A DNA stretch of 64,000 bases. Source: Nostoc sp. ATCC 53789. GTDB lineage: Bacteria; Cyanobacteriota; Cyanobacteriia; Cyanobacteriales; Nostocaceae. The stretch's first letter is position 1, and the number at the start of each line of letters is the position of its first letter. The DNA lies in the NCBI RefSeq assembly GCF_009873495.1, contig NZ_CP046703.1, positions 4,382,501 to 4,446,500 of the forward strand, given 5' to 3'. Positions 53,045 through 61,613 of this stretch are shown here, in pieces. The notes beneath the pieces were generated by a model that saw only the letters and a list, made by a program, of their open reading frames with translations, did not search any database and was not told where the DNA came from. The translations under genes were made by a program, and so were the position numbers.

Positions 53045-53638
53045 TTATTTATCACTCGAAAAATCTAACTTTATCGCACCTTGTCGTAAAATCTGCCAAT
53101 TTATGCCTGTCCATTTAGCAACGGTGGAAGGTATTCCCATTGCTGCTTTTTCACCCTGACATTCTAGAGTCAAAACCTGGGGAAACTGAGTCTCAATTTC
53201 TGCCATCGTTTGCAAAGGTGGCTGACCGGAAAAATTAGCGCTAGTGGTAGCAAGGGGGCCTGTTTGCGCCAAAATAGTTTGAGCGATCGCACTGTTCGGG
53301 ACTCGAATACCAATTGTCGTTGGATCGACAGGGTTCATGACTTTTGGCAATCGTTCACTTGCTGGCAAAACTAATGTCAGCCCTCCTGGCCAATGTTTCT
53401 TAACTAGTTCTTGCCAAACTTTATACTCGTTTTTACTACCTTTAACATAGAGCCACAAATCTTCAGCACTAGCAGCCATCAAAATCAAAGGTTTGTCTTG
53501 ACTGCGTTGCTTCGCCGTAAAAATTAACCCGGCTTTTTCTGGTATCGCCGCAAGTGCAGGAACAGTATCAGTAGGAAAGCTTACCAAAAGACCAGCCCGT
53601 GCGCCAGCTATGAGATTTGTTAAAGAAACTTGTGTCAT
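53045..53638 (-). CDS. tsaC: Threonylcarbamoyl-AMP synthase (TsaC/Sua5-YciO-YrdC)
   Basis: 197 residues, full YrdC domain. Makes threonylcarbamoyl-AMP from threonine, bicarbonate and ATP, the first step of t6A37 tRNA modification. Typical features: SFPTDTVPALAAI near the start, KQRSQDKPLILMAAS, HWPGGLTLVL, TIGIRVPNS and TTSANFSGQPP. TsaD, which completes the reaction, is also in the window at 59340. The gene follows prmC on the same strand after 72 bases containing a hairpin, a common pairing in bacteria. Confidence 0.92.
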   Translation of the reverse strand: MTQVSLTNLIAGARAGLLVSFPTDTVPALAAIPEKAGLIFTAKQRSQDKPLILMAASAEDLWLYVKGSKNEYKVWQELVKKHWPGGLTLVLPASERLPKVMNPVDPTTIGIRVPNSAIAQTILAQTGPLATTSANFSGQPPLQTMAEIETQFPQVLTLECQGEKAAMGIPSTVAKWTGINWQILRQGAIKLDFSSDK

Positions 53639-53654
53639 TTTTATGGGTACAGGT

Positions 53655-53706
53655 ATAGAGTATGGAGCATTTTCCCTATGCGCTATGCCCCATGCTCCAT
53701 ACCCTA
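53655..53706. repeat. Inverted repeat between prmC and tsaC
   Basis: agagtatggagcat and its mirror atgctccataccct enclose cctatgcgctatgcccc. The hairpin ends four bases from the prmC stop codon. Confidence 0.75.
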
Positions 53707-53710
53707 TTTC

Positions 53711-54598
53711 CTAACTTTTGTAGGCAAGGGCAAAGCGTTCAATTCCAGCTAAATCAGCGTGAATTTGAATCTTACAATAGCTACCTTGATTTTGCAAAAG
53801 TTTTCGCACTACATCCGCCTGTCCTGCCATCATCTCAATTAACCATACACCGCCAGATTGTAAATAACTGGGAGAAATTTCTATCAAATGGCGAATGCAA
53901 TCTAAACCATCACCGCCACCATCCAAAGCTAGATGTGGTTCATGGTTAACTACTTCTGGTTGCAATGTAGCTAAGGTGCTGGTGGGTATGTAAGGAGGAT
54001 TCGACACCATACCACTAAACTGACCTTTGAGAAATGCTAGTGGTTCCCACCAAGAACCTTGATAAAATTTAATCCGGTCAGCAAAACCCAAATTAGCAGC
54101 GTTGGTTCGGGCGATCGCTAGAGCTTCTAAACTGTAATCAACTGCATGAATTGTTGCTTTTGGCAAGACATCTGCTAATCCGATGGCGATCGCTCCACTC
54201 CCAGTACCTAAATCTGCCCAATGCCCTGAGACACCGCTTGCTGCTAAAGCTAAATCAATTAAGCTCTCTGTCTCTGGTCTAGGAATCAAAACGGCACTTG
54301 ACACCGCGATTTGAAAGTTACGCCAAGGTGTCACTCCGGCAATATACTGCACTGGTAAGCGATCGTTTAATCGCCTCTGCCATAGCTGGTCTAACTTTTC
54401 TAGAGGTAATTGCAGCTGAATTTGCGGCCAGTTTTTAAAAGACTCCAAACGCAGTGCCAAGCGGTCTAACCCAGCAACTTCTAAGAGTAGCCAATCTACC
54501 TCCATTGTTGGGACATCAGTGGCGATCGCTGCTTTAAGGGCTGCATTTCGCCACTGCCAAAGTTTTAAACCAGAAACTATCAGATGCTTCTCCCCCAT
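53711..54598 (-). CDS. prmC: Release factor glutamine N5-methyltransferase
   Basis: 295 residues. Methylates the glutamine of the GGQ motif in RF1 and RF2. The AdoMet-binding motif WADLGTGSGAIAIGLA and the catalytic NPPYIP are both intact, and the helical N-terminal release-factor-binding domain is present. ATG start. It lies 25 bases downstream of the Tic22-like gene and upstream of tsaC, all on the same strand, so a three-gene unit is likely. RF3 is also encoded in the window. Confidence 0.93.
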   Translation of the reverse strand: MGEKHLIVSGLKLWQWRNAALKAAIATDVPTMEVDWLLLEVAGLDRLALRLESFKNWPQIQLQLPLEKLDQLWQRRLNDRLPVQYIAGVTPWRNFQIAVSSAVLIPRPETESLIDLALAASGVSGHWADLGTGSGAIAIGLADVLPKATIHAVDYSLEALAIARTNAANLGFADRIKFYQGSWWEPLAFLKGQFSGMVSNPPYIPTSTLATLQPEVVNHEPHLALDGGGDGLDCIRHLIEISPSYLQSGGVWLIEMMAGQADVVRKLLQNQGSYCKIQIHADLAGIERFALAYKS

Positions 54599-54623
54599 GC
54601 CTCAACCTTGGAGTACATAACCG

Positions 54624-55433
54624 TTATTTTTTCGGAGCGGGCGCAGCAGCTGGCGATTGATTCGGCGCAAGTGAGCGAATAAAATTGATGGACTCTCGTG
54701 ATGGATACAGAACAATTTTATTGATACTAGGGTCGCTGCTGCTATTGAGAGCCTCCATAACACCGTACAAATCTACTACCTGAATTTCAGTGTTCTCTGC
54801 TTCCTTGGGCACGGCTTTTTTGAATTGGTCTAACAGAGCCACTGCTTGCTCTTTTTCAAAGAAAAATGGGATGAATCGCTCGTTGCCTTTTGCCAGGGGA
54901 ATGGTCAAATAGCTATTATCTTTCTTAAATTTGGGTACAAATAAGGGAATCCCATTAAATTGCTCCCCTTTTTTACCATTTTGATTCAGCATACTTGTTG
55001 CTGAAGCTACCTGTGCTTGCGTCGGCACTAAAGTATAAATTACAGAGTCTGATTTCTTTTTGCTTTCTTGGACTATTTTATAGTAGTCTGCCAGGGATAA
55101 AGGTCTCACCTGTAAAGTGCTTGCCAATTGGGGATTTTCTTTTTTGAGCCGATTATCAAGGAATTTTTGAGCATCTTGCTTGCTAATAAAAAATCCTACT
55201 TGTGAGATCGGCTTGGACGCGTTGTTTTTCCTCGAAAGAACTACAAATTCGCCTTTAGGATTAGTAAGGGTGAATACAGGTACTTCTTGGAGCTTTTTCA
55301 CTATCTGATCTTGTGGCAACGCTACTGCCTCTAGATTGCCTATTCCCGGTAGATTGCCTATTCCTGAAAGTCCCGCTAAAAATACACTGCCAGCTATACC
55401 CAATGTTGCGCCTAAGCGAATAAATGATTTCAT
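54624..55433 (-). CDS. Tic22-like exported protein
   Basis: 269 residues from the ATG at 55433, which has a good ribosome site (gaggagc); an upstream start at 55496 adds 21 residues before the signal peptide and is rejected. A signal peptide (RLGATLGIAGSVFLAGLSG) is followed by two Tic22-type repeats, with PVFTLTNPKGEFVVL and GIPLFVPKFKKDNSYLTIPL, each ending in a helix containing FISKQDAQKFLDN or FEKEQAVALLDQF. Cyanobacterial Tic22 homologues work in the periplasm or thylakoid lumen on outer-membrane protein assembly. Exact role inferred. Confidence 0.85.
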   Translation of the reverse strand: MKSFIRLGATLGIAGSVFLAGLSGIGNLPGIGNLEAVALPQDQIVKKLQEVPVFTLTNPKGEFVVLSRKNNASKPISQVGFFISKQDAQKFLDNRLKKENPQLASTLQVRPLSLADYYKIVQESKKKSDSVIYTLVPTQAQVASATSMLNQNGKKGEQFNGIPLFVPKFKKDNSYLTIPLAKGNERFIPFFFEKEQAVALLDQFKKAVPKEAENTEIQVVDLYGVMEALNSSSDPSINKIVLYPSRESINFIRSLAPNQSPAAAPAPKK

Positions 55434-56034
55434 GATTGCTCCTCGCATCAATAATCTAATTAAATTAAACAAATGGTTGGATTTGCACAGCACCAACTAG
55501 CTTTAGTTATATAGCAATCTATTTCAGTTGGGAAAAATTCATTGTGCGCGTTGAGGTTTAGTGTTAAGCATCAACGGTCAAAATCCAATATTCCCCAGCT
55601 ATTGAGGGTTGCTATAGTATCGTTTTCACAAATTGACAGTACTAAAGTTGTGTTCTTCTCGATTTCGCTTTGCTATTCACCACGAAATGCTGTAGATGCC
55701 TACTATATGTCTTCTCAAACGGTGAAAAGTTTCTTAGTCTCTCGACCTTGGATATGATAAATGCCATTCTATCGGCTTTCTGTAATATCGGGTGACGCTA
55801 TTACTTAATCAATCGTTCCATCGCGCTTGCTTTAATATCTTCTCAAATCGATACAAAGCTCAGTATCAGGAATATCTTACTGCTTTAGGGTGAAATTTGC
55901 TTGTTAGGCTTCAACAGTTAATCCAAAACTATAACAGGCAAATTGCTATTATCCGTAAAAATTTCCAATTTAATTGCATTGCCTAGAAAGTAAACTTTTC
56001 CAATTTACTTTAGCTGCTAAACATATCACTTAAA
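55434..56034. other. Gene-free region between Tic22-like gene and tRNA
   Basis: 601 bases. No credible ORF or known RNA was recognised. The sequence ttgctatagtatcgttttca and neighbouring A/T-rich words give no strong hairpin. Confidence 0.4.
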
Positions 56035-56108
56035 TCGGGATGACAGGATTTGAACCTGCGGCATCCTGCTCCCAAAGCAGGCGCGCTACCAAGCTGCGCT
56101 ACATCCCG
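56035..56108 (-). tRNA. tRNA-Pro (anticodon UGG)
   Basis: 74 bases on the minus strand. The 7-bp acceptor stem CGGGATG pairs with CATCCCG at the 3' end, the anticodon arm CTGCT-TTGGGAG-CAG displays UGG, and the T arm includes GGTTCAAATCC. CCA is not encoded. This is the only tRNA found in the window. Confidence 0.97.
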
Positions 56109-56394
56109 GTTATACTCATCTACTTTTGGAAATTTGGTTTTAGTTTCCCATCAAAGCGATCGCGCTTTACCAAAAGCATTAAGGTCACTATATCACATCA
56201 TACGGCTTATGCCTAATCTTTTTTCCTTTGCTAAGAACAAGATAGATTAGATTTTAGATTTTTACACCGATAAAGGTTTTTTGCCGACTTAGTTCTACAA
56301 GATATATACTTGCGCCCTTGTCGGCTGAACCTTTCAAAATTACATCAAAATAATAGATTTTCTTATGCAAATCGGGTTTTATTTTGATTGAGCG

Positions 56395-56943
56395 CTAGTG
56401 AGGATACCAGAACATGCCTTTAATGCCTTCTGGATCAGCCATAAACCCCATAGTCCGGTAGAAATCTACAACATGGGGATCTGCAAAGAGAGTGACATTA
56501 CTAATTTCTTCACTTCTCAGTTTTTTGAGAACGTATTTCATCAGTGCTTTACCCAGTCCTTGACTTTGAAAGTCTGGGTGAACCACGACATCCCAAATAG
56601 TGGCATTAAACGCGTGATCTGAGGTAGCGCGGGCAAAACCAATGAGCCGCTTTTGGTTTCCTCTCACCTGCCACATTGAGGCGACAAGAAAACTATGCTC
56701 AATAGCTTTTTTCACTTTTCTTAGAGGACGACGCGACCAACCAACTGCATCACAGAGTTCTTCTAGCTCATACAGGTCAATATCTCGCTCCGTACTGAAG
56801 ACGATGCGAGTTTCCTTTGAAGAAGCTTCGCTAATGCTGCTGGGGTTGGAGTTGCCCGCAGCATCCACACGTTCTTCAAAAGGGTTTGTCCTAGTTGTCG
56901 CTACAGATTCAGGAGTACTAAACCAAGTTTTCCAAAAACCCAT
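56395..56943 (-). CDS. GNAT acetyltransferase, plastid SNAT/NSI-like (paralogue 2)
   Basis: 182 residues. A basic, flexible N-terminus of about 50 residues is followed by a GNAT domain with motif A HPDFQSQGLGKALM and VVDFYRTMGF. The end DPEGIKGMFWYP matches cyanobacterial SNAT and plastid NSI/GNAT enzymes, which acetylate serotonin or protein lysines; assignment to either is open. Similar to the gene at 51569 through RLIGFARATSDHAFNATIWD. It reads toward the tRNA-Pro gene, with a 286-base gap in which only a spurious ORF occurs. Confidence 0.85.
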   Translation of the reverse strand: MGFWKTWFSTPESVATTRTNPFEERVDAAGNSNPSSISEASSKETRIVFSTERDIDLYELEELCDAVGWSRRPLRKVKKAIEHSFLVASMWQVRGNQKRLIGFARATSDHAFNATIWDVVVHPDFQSQGLGKALMKYVLKKLRSEEISNVTLFADPHVVDFYRTMGFMADPEGIKGMFWYPH

Positions 56944-57450
56944 GCCAACGTGGTTCGGGTAGTATAACTAAATTGGTTTCCACTCTCAGGAGTGTTGATT
57001 CACGTTTAACATAGCTACCTCCATTTGCTACCCCTTACACTCAAAATTTTTCGGTTGTTTTCGGGATTTGCAATGGTAACAGCTATTTAGAGCGTGTTTC
57101 ACACCAATCATTTTCAACTTTAGCATTTTGTTGTAAAGGCTAGGAGAAATTCCCCAAAAGTAAGGATATAAACTAATTCAAAATTCAAAATCACTCCCTA
57201 TTCACTCATCCTCTTGTTGGCTAAAGGAATTGGAGACCGAAGTTATGATGGTCAGAAGTCTCTGCTTAGAATGCAAAATTTAATATGGAAAACCAAATCC
57301 TGATAATTGCTCGTATAGAGCTTAAATGCAGGTTAGCTTAGGAGTGAATTGTATACAAGAGATTGAGTATTTGGGAAAATTCTTCCCTAGTCCCCAACAT
57401 CCAGCCCCTAGTCCCCAGGTGATGAAAGCAAGCGAGTCTTACCCTTAACA
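56944..57450. other. Divergent intergenic region GNAT / ACT-like gene
   Basis: 507 bases without a gene. A few tcccca-rich words close to 57390 resemble the local low-complexity repeats. No terminator or known operator seen; promoters of both genes must lie here. Confidence 0.35.
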
Positions 57451-58170
57451 ATGGCTTCTGGTTTAAAATCTTCAACACTGGAACTTCTAAAGCGCTTTAA
57501 CCGAGCGTTTCCCCAGTTTTATGAGCAATTCGTCAGCAGTGAGATTCAACTGCAAAATTTGCGCCTAGCCTACCGTCTGTATAAAACTAGACGCGCTGTG
57601 ATTGAACTGAAACCGGAAGGTAGTAAAAGTGCTTTGCATTTTGCTTACCGTAACCAGTCTTTTCTCCTCAGCGATATTTTTGGTGTACTAGCAGCTTATG
57701 GGTTGACTATTCACGGTCTGAGCCTATACGGTCAGATTCGTCCGCCAATGTTAGTTTTTATCAAATTGTTGGTATCTCGTGGTAGTAAAGCCTTGACCGA
57801 GAAAACCGCAGAAAATGTCTGTCGTGCCATCCGCGAGGCTTTAGGAGGTCGGTTTGAGGTAGAAGAGATGCTGGCTGTAGAATTTAATCTTGATACTGGC
57901 TTAGAGCAGGTACAAACTGAGTTCTATGTCGATCCGGTCTTTCATCTCCCTGCCTTGGTGATTGAAGCCGATAATCAACCAGGATTATTCTACAAAGTGA
58001 TGTACGCCATCTGGCAGGAAGACCTGCTGGTAGTCAATGCCAATTTATTGGTTTGGCGTGGACGTACACGGCTAATTCTCTACTTATTGGGGCCAAATGA
58101 AAGCCTTATTCCTGAATATCTCGGTCACAAAATTGCCGAAGGAGTGCGACAGAGGTTGCTGGGGAAATGA
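57451..58170 (+). CDS. ACT-domain-like protein, function unknown
   Basis: 239 residues, soluble. Two regions with the pattern of ACT ligand-binding domains: about residues 60-140 (SFLLSDIFGVLAAYGLTIHG) and 165-235 (IEADNQPGLFYKVMYAIWQE, like the GlnD-type ACT motif). A helical N-terminus precedes them. No enzyme motif is visible. Such proteins often sense amino acids or bind partners. I recognise the fold but not a named gene. ATG start after a short gap. Confidence 0.65.
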   Translation: MASGLKSSTLELLKRFNRAFPQFYEQFVSSEIQLQNLRLAYRLYKTRRAVIELKPEGSKSALHFAYRNQSFLLSDIFGVLAAYGLTIHGLSLYGQIRPPMLVFIKLLVSRGSKALTEKTAENVCRAIREALGGRFEVEEMLAVEFNLDTGLEQVQTEFYVDPVFHLPALVIEADNQPGLFYKVMYAIWQEDLLVVNANLLVWRGRTRLILYLLGPNESLIPEYLGHKIAEGVRQRLLGK

Positions 58171-58205
58171 GAAAAGTGAGGAGTTATGAGTTAAATAATT
58201 CGTAA

Positions 58206-58255
58206 TGGGCTTCTCTGCGAGACGCTAAAAGCGAACGCCCCGCTACGCTAAGGTA
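58206..58255. repeat. Dispersed GC-rich repeat (ttctctgcgagacgctaaaagcg family)
   Basis: Palindromic cyanobacterial intergenic repeat of the type at 19868-19977 and 63740-63790. It lies after the ACT-like gene. Confidence 0.65.
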
Positions 58256-58300
58256 ATTCGTAATTAAAAATTAACAATTCCTAACTCTTAACTCCTGTCC

Positions 58301-58320
58301 AGACGAGATTAATCACGTCT
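58301..58320. repeat. AGACGnGATTAATCnCGTCT palindrome, copy 1
   Basis: AGACGAGATTAATCACGTCT, preceded by taactcctgtcc. A second, perfect copy is at 62201-62220. Near the following hydrolase start there is also a stable cgcccttcgggg stem-loop (58348-58359). Confidence 0.8.
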
Positions 58321-58372
58321 CTCTTACTATTCCGTATTTAGTCGCACCCGCCCTTCGGGGTACGATATAAAC

Positions 58373-59284
58373 ATGGCAACTATCGAAATCTTGGGCGTTC
58401 CACACGCATACGAGCTAACGGCTCCCACTTCCTGCCCCCACGCTTTAGTATTTATCCACGGTTGGCTCAATAGCCGTGGATATTGGCAACCTGTGATTTC
58501 CCGCCTATCAGATGATTTGCAGTGCCTTTCCTATGATTTGCGGGGTTTTGGTGAATCCCAGTCCCAGGTACAAACCGATTTTAGTCGGGCACAAGCGTCT
58601 CTAAGTCTGATGCCCATCTCGAATAGTGCGCTTGGTTCACCAATCGATTCTCTTTATACTCCTGTTGCTTATGCTCAGGATTTAGCCATTCTCCTAAAAC
58701 AGCTGAATATTACTAGTGCTTGGCTAATTGGTCACTCCTTGGGAGGTACGATCGCTCTTTGGGGAGCAGATCAAATACCTGAATGTATCAAGGGAGTTAT
58801 CTGTATTAATGCTGGCGGTGGTATTTACCTGAAAGAAGCCTTTGAGCAGTTTCGCTCGGCGGGTCAGAAATTTTTGCAAGTCCGCCCGCGTTGGCTCTCC
58901 CAAGTGCCTTTGATTGATTTGCTGTTTACGAGAGCCAGTGTAGTGCGTCCTTTAGACCGCCATTGGGCACGTCAAAGACTGATTGATTTCGTTGTGGCTG
59001 ACCCAGAAGCAGCGTTAGGAACTCTGTTAGATTCCACAACGGAGGAAGAAATCAATCGTTTACCTGAGCTAGTATCCCAACTGAAGCAGCCAGTTTATTT
59101 TTTGGCTGGTGCTGAGGATAAGGTTATGGAACCCAAGTATGTACGCCATTTAGCTAGCTTTCACAGACTGTTCCAATACTGTGGTGACAATGTTTTGGAA
59201 ATTCCTAATTGCGGACACCTGGCTATGTTGGAACAGCCGGATGAAGTAGCCGATCGCATTCGGTCGATAGTCATTAGTCATTAG
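58373..59284 (+). CDS. Alpha/beta hydrolase with intact catalytic triad
   Basis: 303 residues. Oxyanion HGWLN, nucleophile elbow LIGHSLGG with the Ser, acid in AGAEDKV and the catalytic His in NCGHLAM are all present. Substrate unknown; resembles esterase/acyltransferase-like hydrolases. The last codons (VISH-stop) are read from the tcattag repeat, and the TAG stop is inside it. ATG start preceded by a ggggtacg segment. It converges on tsaD, separated by the heptamer repeat. Confidence 0.85.
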   Translation: MATIEILGVPHAYELTAPTSCPHALVFIHGWLNSRGYWQPVISRLSDDLQCLSYDLRGFGESQSQVQTDFSRAQASLSLMPISNSALGSPIDSLYTPVAYAQDLAILLKQLNITSAWLIGHSLGGTIALWGADQIPECIKGVICINAGGGIYLKEAFEQFRSAGQKFLQVRPRWLSQVPLIDLLFTRASVVRPLDRHWARQRLIDFVVADPEAALGTLLDSTTEEEINRLPELVSQLKQPVYFLAGAEDKVMEPKYVRHLASFHRLFQYCGDNVLEIPNCGHLAMLEQPDEVADRIRSIVISH

Positions 59285-59339
59285 TCATTGGTCATTGGTC
59301 ATTGGTGGTTACAACTAACAAAGGACAAAGGACAAATGA
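59269..59339. repeat. tgaccaa / gtcctttg heptamer repeat, copy 3 (inverted)
   Basis: Reverse complement of the element at 38931-38991: tcattagtcattggtcattgg, then acaaaggacaaaggacaaatgac. It lies between the stop codons of two convergent genes and includes the hydrolase stop codon. Confidence 0.85.
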
Positions 59340-60389
59340 CTACTCAAGAGGGTGATATAACTTCATCACTTGGGTCAGCGCTAACCTAGACTCAACGCCT
59401 AGTGTAAGAGGAGACGTATGACCATGAGATAGATGATCGGCGGCGGCACAGCCGATCATGGCGGCGTTATCGGTACAAAACTTCAGAGGTGGGAATAGGA
59501 CGCGGAGGTTATGTTTAATGGCGGCAGCTTGGAGGTTTTTTCTCAACCCACTATTAGCTGCTACACCGCCACCAATGGCAATTGTATCTAGACCATAGTC
59601 TAGGGCACAGGCGATCGCTCTTTTGGTTAGCGATCGCGCTACGGTTTCCTGAAAGCTAGCTGCTACATCTGCCACTGGAACTTGTCCACCATCTTTTTCT
59701 AGTTGCTGCACTAAACGCAATACAGCCGTTTTTAACCCACTAAAACTCGCATCATAACGATGAAACCCCCCACCAGGTAAAGAAACTTTTCCTTCTGGGA
59801 GAGGAAAGGCTTGGGGATTTCCTTGTTGTGCCAACTTGTCAATTACTGGCCCACCGGGATAACCTAGCTTTAATAATCGCGCCACTTTATCAAAGGCTTC
59901 ACCCGCAGCATCATCACGGGTTTGCCCCAGTGTTTCGTATTTACCACAATCTTTGACGAAAATCAAGCTTGTATGTCCGCCAGAAACTAATAAACTCAAG
60001 AAAGGGGGATTTAAACTTGATTCGCTCAAGTAAGTTGCATAAATGTGACCTTCGAGGTGATGAACTCCCAAAAATGGCTTGTTGTGTACCATTGCTAGGG
60101 TTTTGGCAGCAGTTAACCCCACCAAGAGCGCTCCTACGAGTCCAGGGGCACAAGTGGCGGCAATTGCGTCAATTTGTCCCCAGTCTAGCTGGGCTTGCTC
60201 TAAGGCTTGTGCGATCGCAACATTTATCGTTTCCAAGTGCTGGCGAGATGCGACTTCCGGCACTACCCCGCCATACTGCTGATGGACTGGAATTTGCGAG
60301 GCGACAATACTGCTACAAACTTTACGATTGTTAACAATTGCGACGGCAGTTTCATCACAACTGGTTTCTATTGCTAAAACGGTTGTCAT
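59340..60389 (-). CDS. tsaD: tRNA N6-threonylcarbamoyladenosine transferase TsaD
   Basis: 349 residues. Transfers the threonylcarbamoyl group made by TsaC to A37 of ANN-decoding tRNAs. Recognised from VLAIETSCDETAVAIV, the metal-binding HHLEGHIYA, and GQTRDDAAGEAFDKVARLL with SLLVSGGHTSL. Full length. The neighbour tsaC at 53045 supplies the intermediate; TsaB and TsaE are not in the window. ATG start, with a repeat-rich gap to psaF. Confidence 0.95.
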   Translation of the reverse strand: MTTVLAIETSCDETAVAIVNNRKVCSSIVASQIPVHQQYGGVVPEVASRQHLETINVAIAQALEQAQLDWGQIDAIAATCAPGLVGALLVGLTAAKTLAMVHNKPFLGVHHLEGHIYATYLSESSLNPPFLSLLVSGGHTSLIFVKDCGKYETLGQTRDDAAGEAFDKVARLLKLGYPGGPVIDKLAQQGNPQAFPLPEGKVSLPGGGFHRYDASFSGLKTAVLRLVQQLEKDGGQVPVADVAASFQETVARSLTKRAIACALDYGLDTIAIGGGVAANSGLRKNLQAAAIKHNLRVLFPPLKFCTDNAAMIGCAAADHLSHGHTSPLTLGVESRLALTQVMKLYHPLE

Positions 60390-60397
60390 TTAAAGTA

Positions 60398-60501
60398 ATG
60401 AGTGCTGAGTCTGGAGTCCAGAGTAATCAAGAGAAAATCTTGCTTCTTTACTACCCTACAACAACAATTCTTATACTCAGCACTCAAGACTTCAGACTCT
60501 A
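60398..60501. repeat. gagtgctgagt hairpin repeat upstream of tsaD
   Basis: gagtgctgagtctggagtc and the inverted atactcagcactcaag / cagactct arms. Same family as the psaA-psaB spacer repeat. Confidence 0.7.
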
Positions 60502-60656
60502 TTTTGGTTGAGAAGCTTTAACTTTTATTTACTTAAACTTTACTCGGTTCCCACCCAAGAGTATGATGACTTCCTAGTTATGCAAATAAACAGCTGTACA
60601 AGCCGCTTCGTTTTGTACAAAGAACTTCTTGTTTTGTAATAAAAGGAAACAACTCT

Positions 60657-61151
60657 ATGCGACGATTGTTTGCTTTGATGTTAGCGATTTGTCTTTGGTT
60701 CAATTTTGCCTCCCCAGCACAAGCTTTAGGGGCTAATTTGACACCCTGCAAGGACAATCCCGCTTTTCAAGAGCTAGCAGCTAATGCCCGTAATACCACC
60801 GCCGATCCCCAATCAGGGAAAAAGCGGTTTGAGCGTTATTCTCAGGCGCTGTGCGGCCCTGAAGGCTACCCCCACTTAATTGTTGATGGTCGCCTAGATC
60901 GGGCTGGTGACTTTTTGATCCCCAGCATTCTGTTTCTATATATTGCTGGTTGGATTGGCTGGGTAGGTCGTACCTATCTGCAAGCAATCAAAAAGGAATC
61001 TGACACTGAACTCAAAGAAATCCAAATCGATCTTGGTTTGGCACTCCCTATAATTGCGTCAGGCTTTACTTGGCCAGTAGCAGCACTGCAAGAGTTTCTC
61101 TCTGGAAAATTAGCAGCCAAAGATTCAGAAATCACTGTTTCCCCACGCTAA
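60657..61151 (+). CDS. psaF: Photosystem I reaction center subunit III (PsaF)
   Basis: 164 residues. Integral thylakoid subunit near the lumenal donor side of photosystem I. A signal peptide (LFALMLAICLWFNFASPAQA) precedes the mature N-terminus with the cysteine in LTPCKDNPAF and in SQALCGPEGYPHLIVDGR. A membrane helix follows at about 90-110. The ATG is preceded by a ggaaac site. psaJ starts 39 bases downstream on the same strand, giving the expected psaFJ unit. Confidence 0.97.
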   Translation: MRRLFALMLAICLWFNFASPAQALGANLTPCKDNPAFQELAANARNTTADPQSGKKRFERYSQALCGPEGYPHLIVDGRLDRAGDFLIPSILFLYIAGWIGWVGRTYLQAIKKESDTELKEIQIDLGLALPIIASGFTWPVAALQEFLSGKLAAKDSEITVSPR

Positions 61152-61190
61152 ATCAGCTTAACTAATTCATTCGTTTTGGAGAATAAATTC

Positions 61191-61340
61191 ATGGCAGACA
61201 AAGGCGATCAATCATCATATTTGATTAAGTTTATTTCCACAGCGCCTGTGGCAGCTACCATCTGGCTGACAATCACAGCAGGTATCTTGATTGAATTCAA
61301 CCGCTTTTTCCCCGACTTACTTTTCCACCCACTGCCATAG
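61191..61340 (+). CDS. psaJ: Photosystem I subunit IX (PsaJ)
   Basis: 49 residues. Single-helix photosystem I subunit adjacent to PsaF. Matches PsaJ in YLIKFISTAPVAATIW, ITAGILIEFNRFFPDLL and FHPLP at the end. A ttggaga ribosome site precedes the ATG. It lies 39 bases after psaF. The sequence is too short for most automatic cut-offs. Confidence 0.96.
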   Translation: MADKGDQSSYLIKFISTAPVAATIWLTITAGILIEFNRFFPDLLFHPLP

Positions 61341-61459
61341 GTAGAAAATGGAATTTAGCACAGTTGAATTTCTTGTGTTTTTCCTAAAATTATGTAGTTG
61401 ATGTATTCAGCTTAGTTAAGCAGAATTATCACCAAAATAGGCAGCACAAAGAGTTTTTT

Positions 61460-61494
61460 GAAACTCGTGATCCTGTTTACAGATCGCGAGTTTC
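61460..61494 (+). terminator. Hairpin after psaFJ
   Basis: GAAACTCGTGATC (61460-61472) pairs with GATCGCGAGTTTC (61482-61494) with one T/G wobble around a nine-base loop. It lies about 120 bases after psaJ and before psaL; a T-rich stretch (atacttttaaa) follows. It could end psaFJ transcription or process the message. Confidence 0.6.
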
Positions 61495-61613
61495 ATACTT
61501 TTAAAAGTAGCTAAATTAATTTTTCTAAACTTCTTAGCCAAAAGACATCTTTAGCTACAATTATTATTAATATAAAAATGCCACCATTTTAAATTTAGAG
61601 GCGAACATAAAAT

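Noticed and set aside
61341..61613. psaI gene next to psaL
   Set aside because: Frames in this gap were read for the PsaI helix and none was found.
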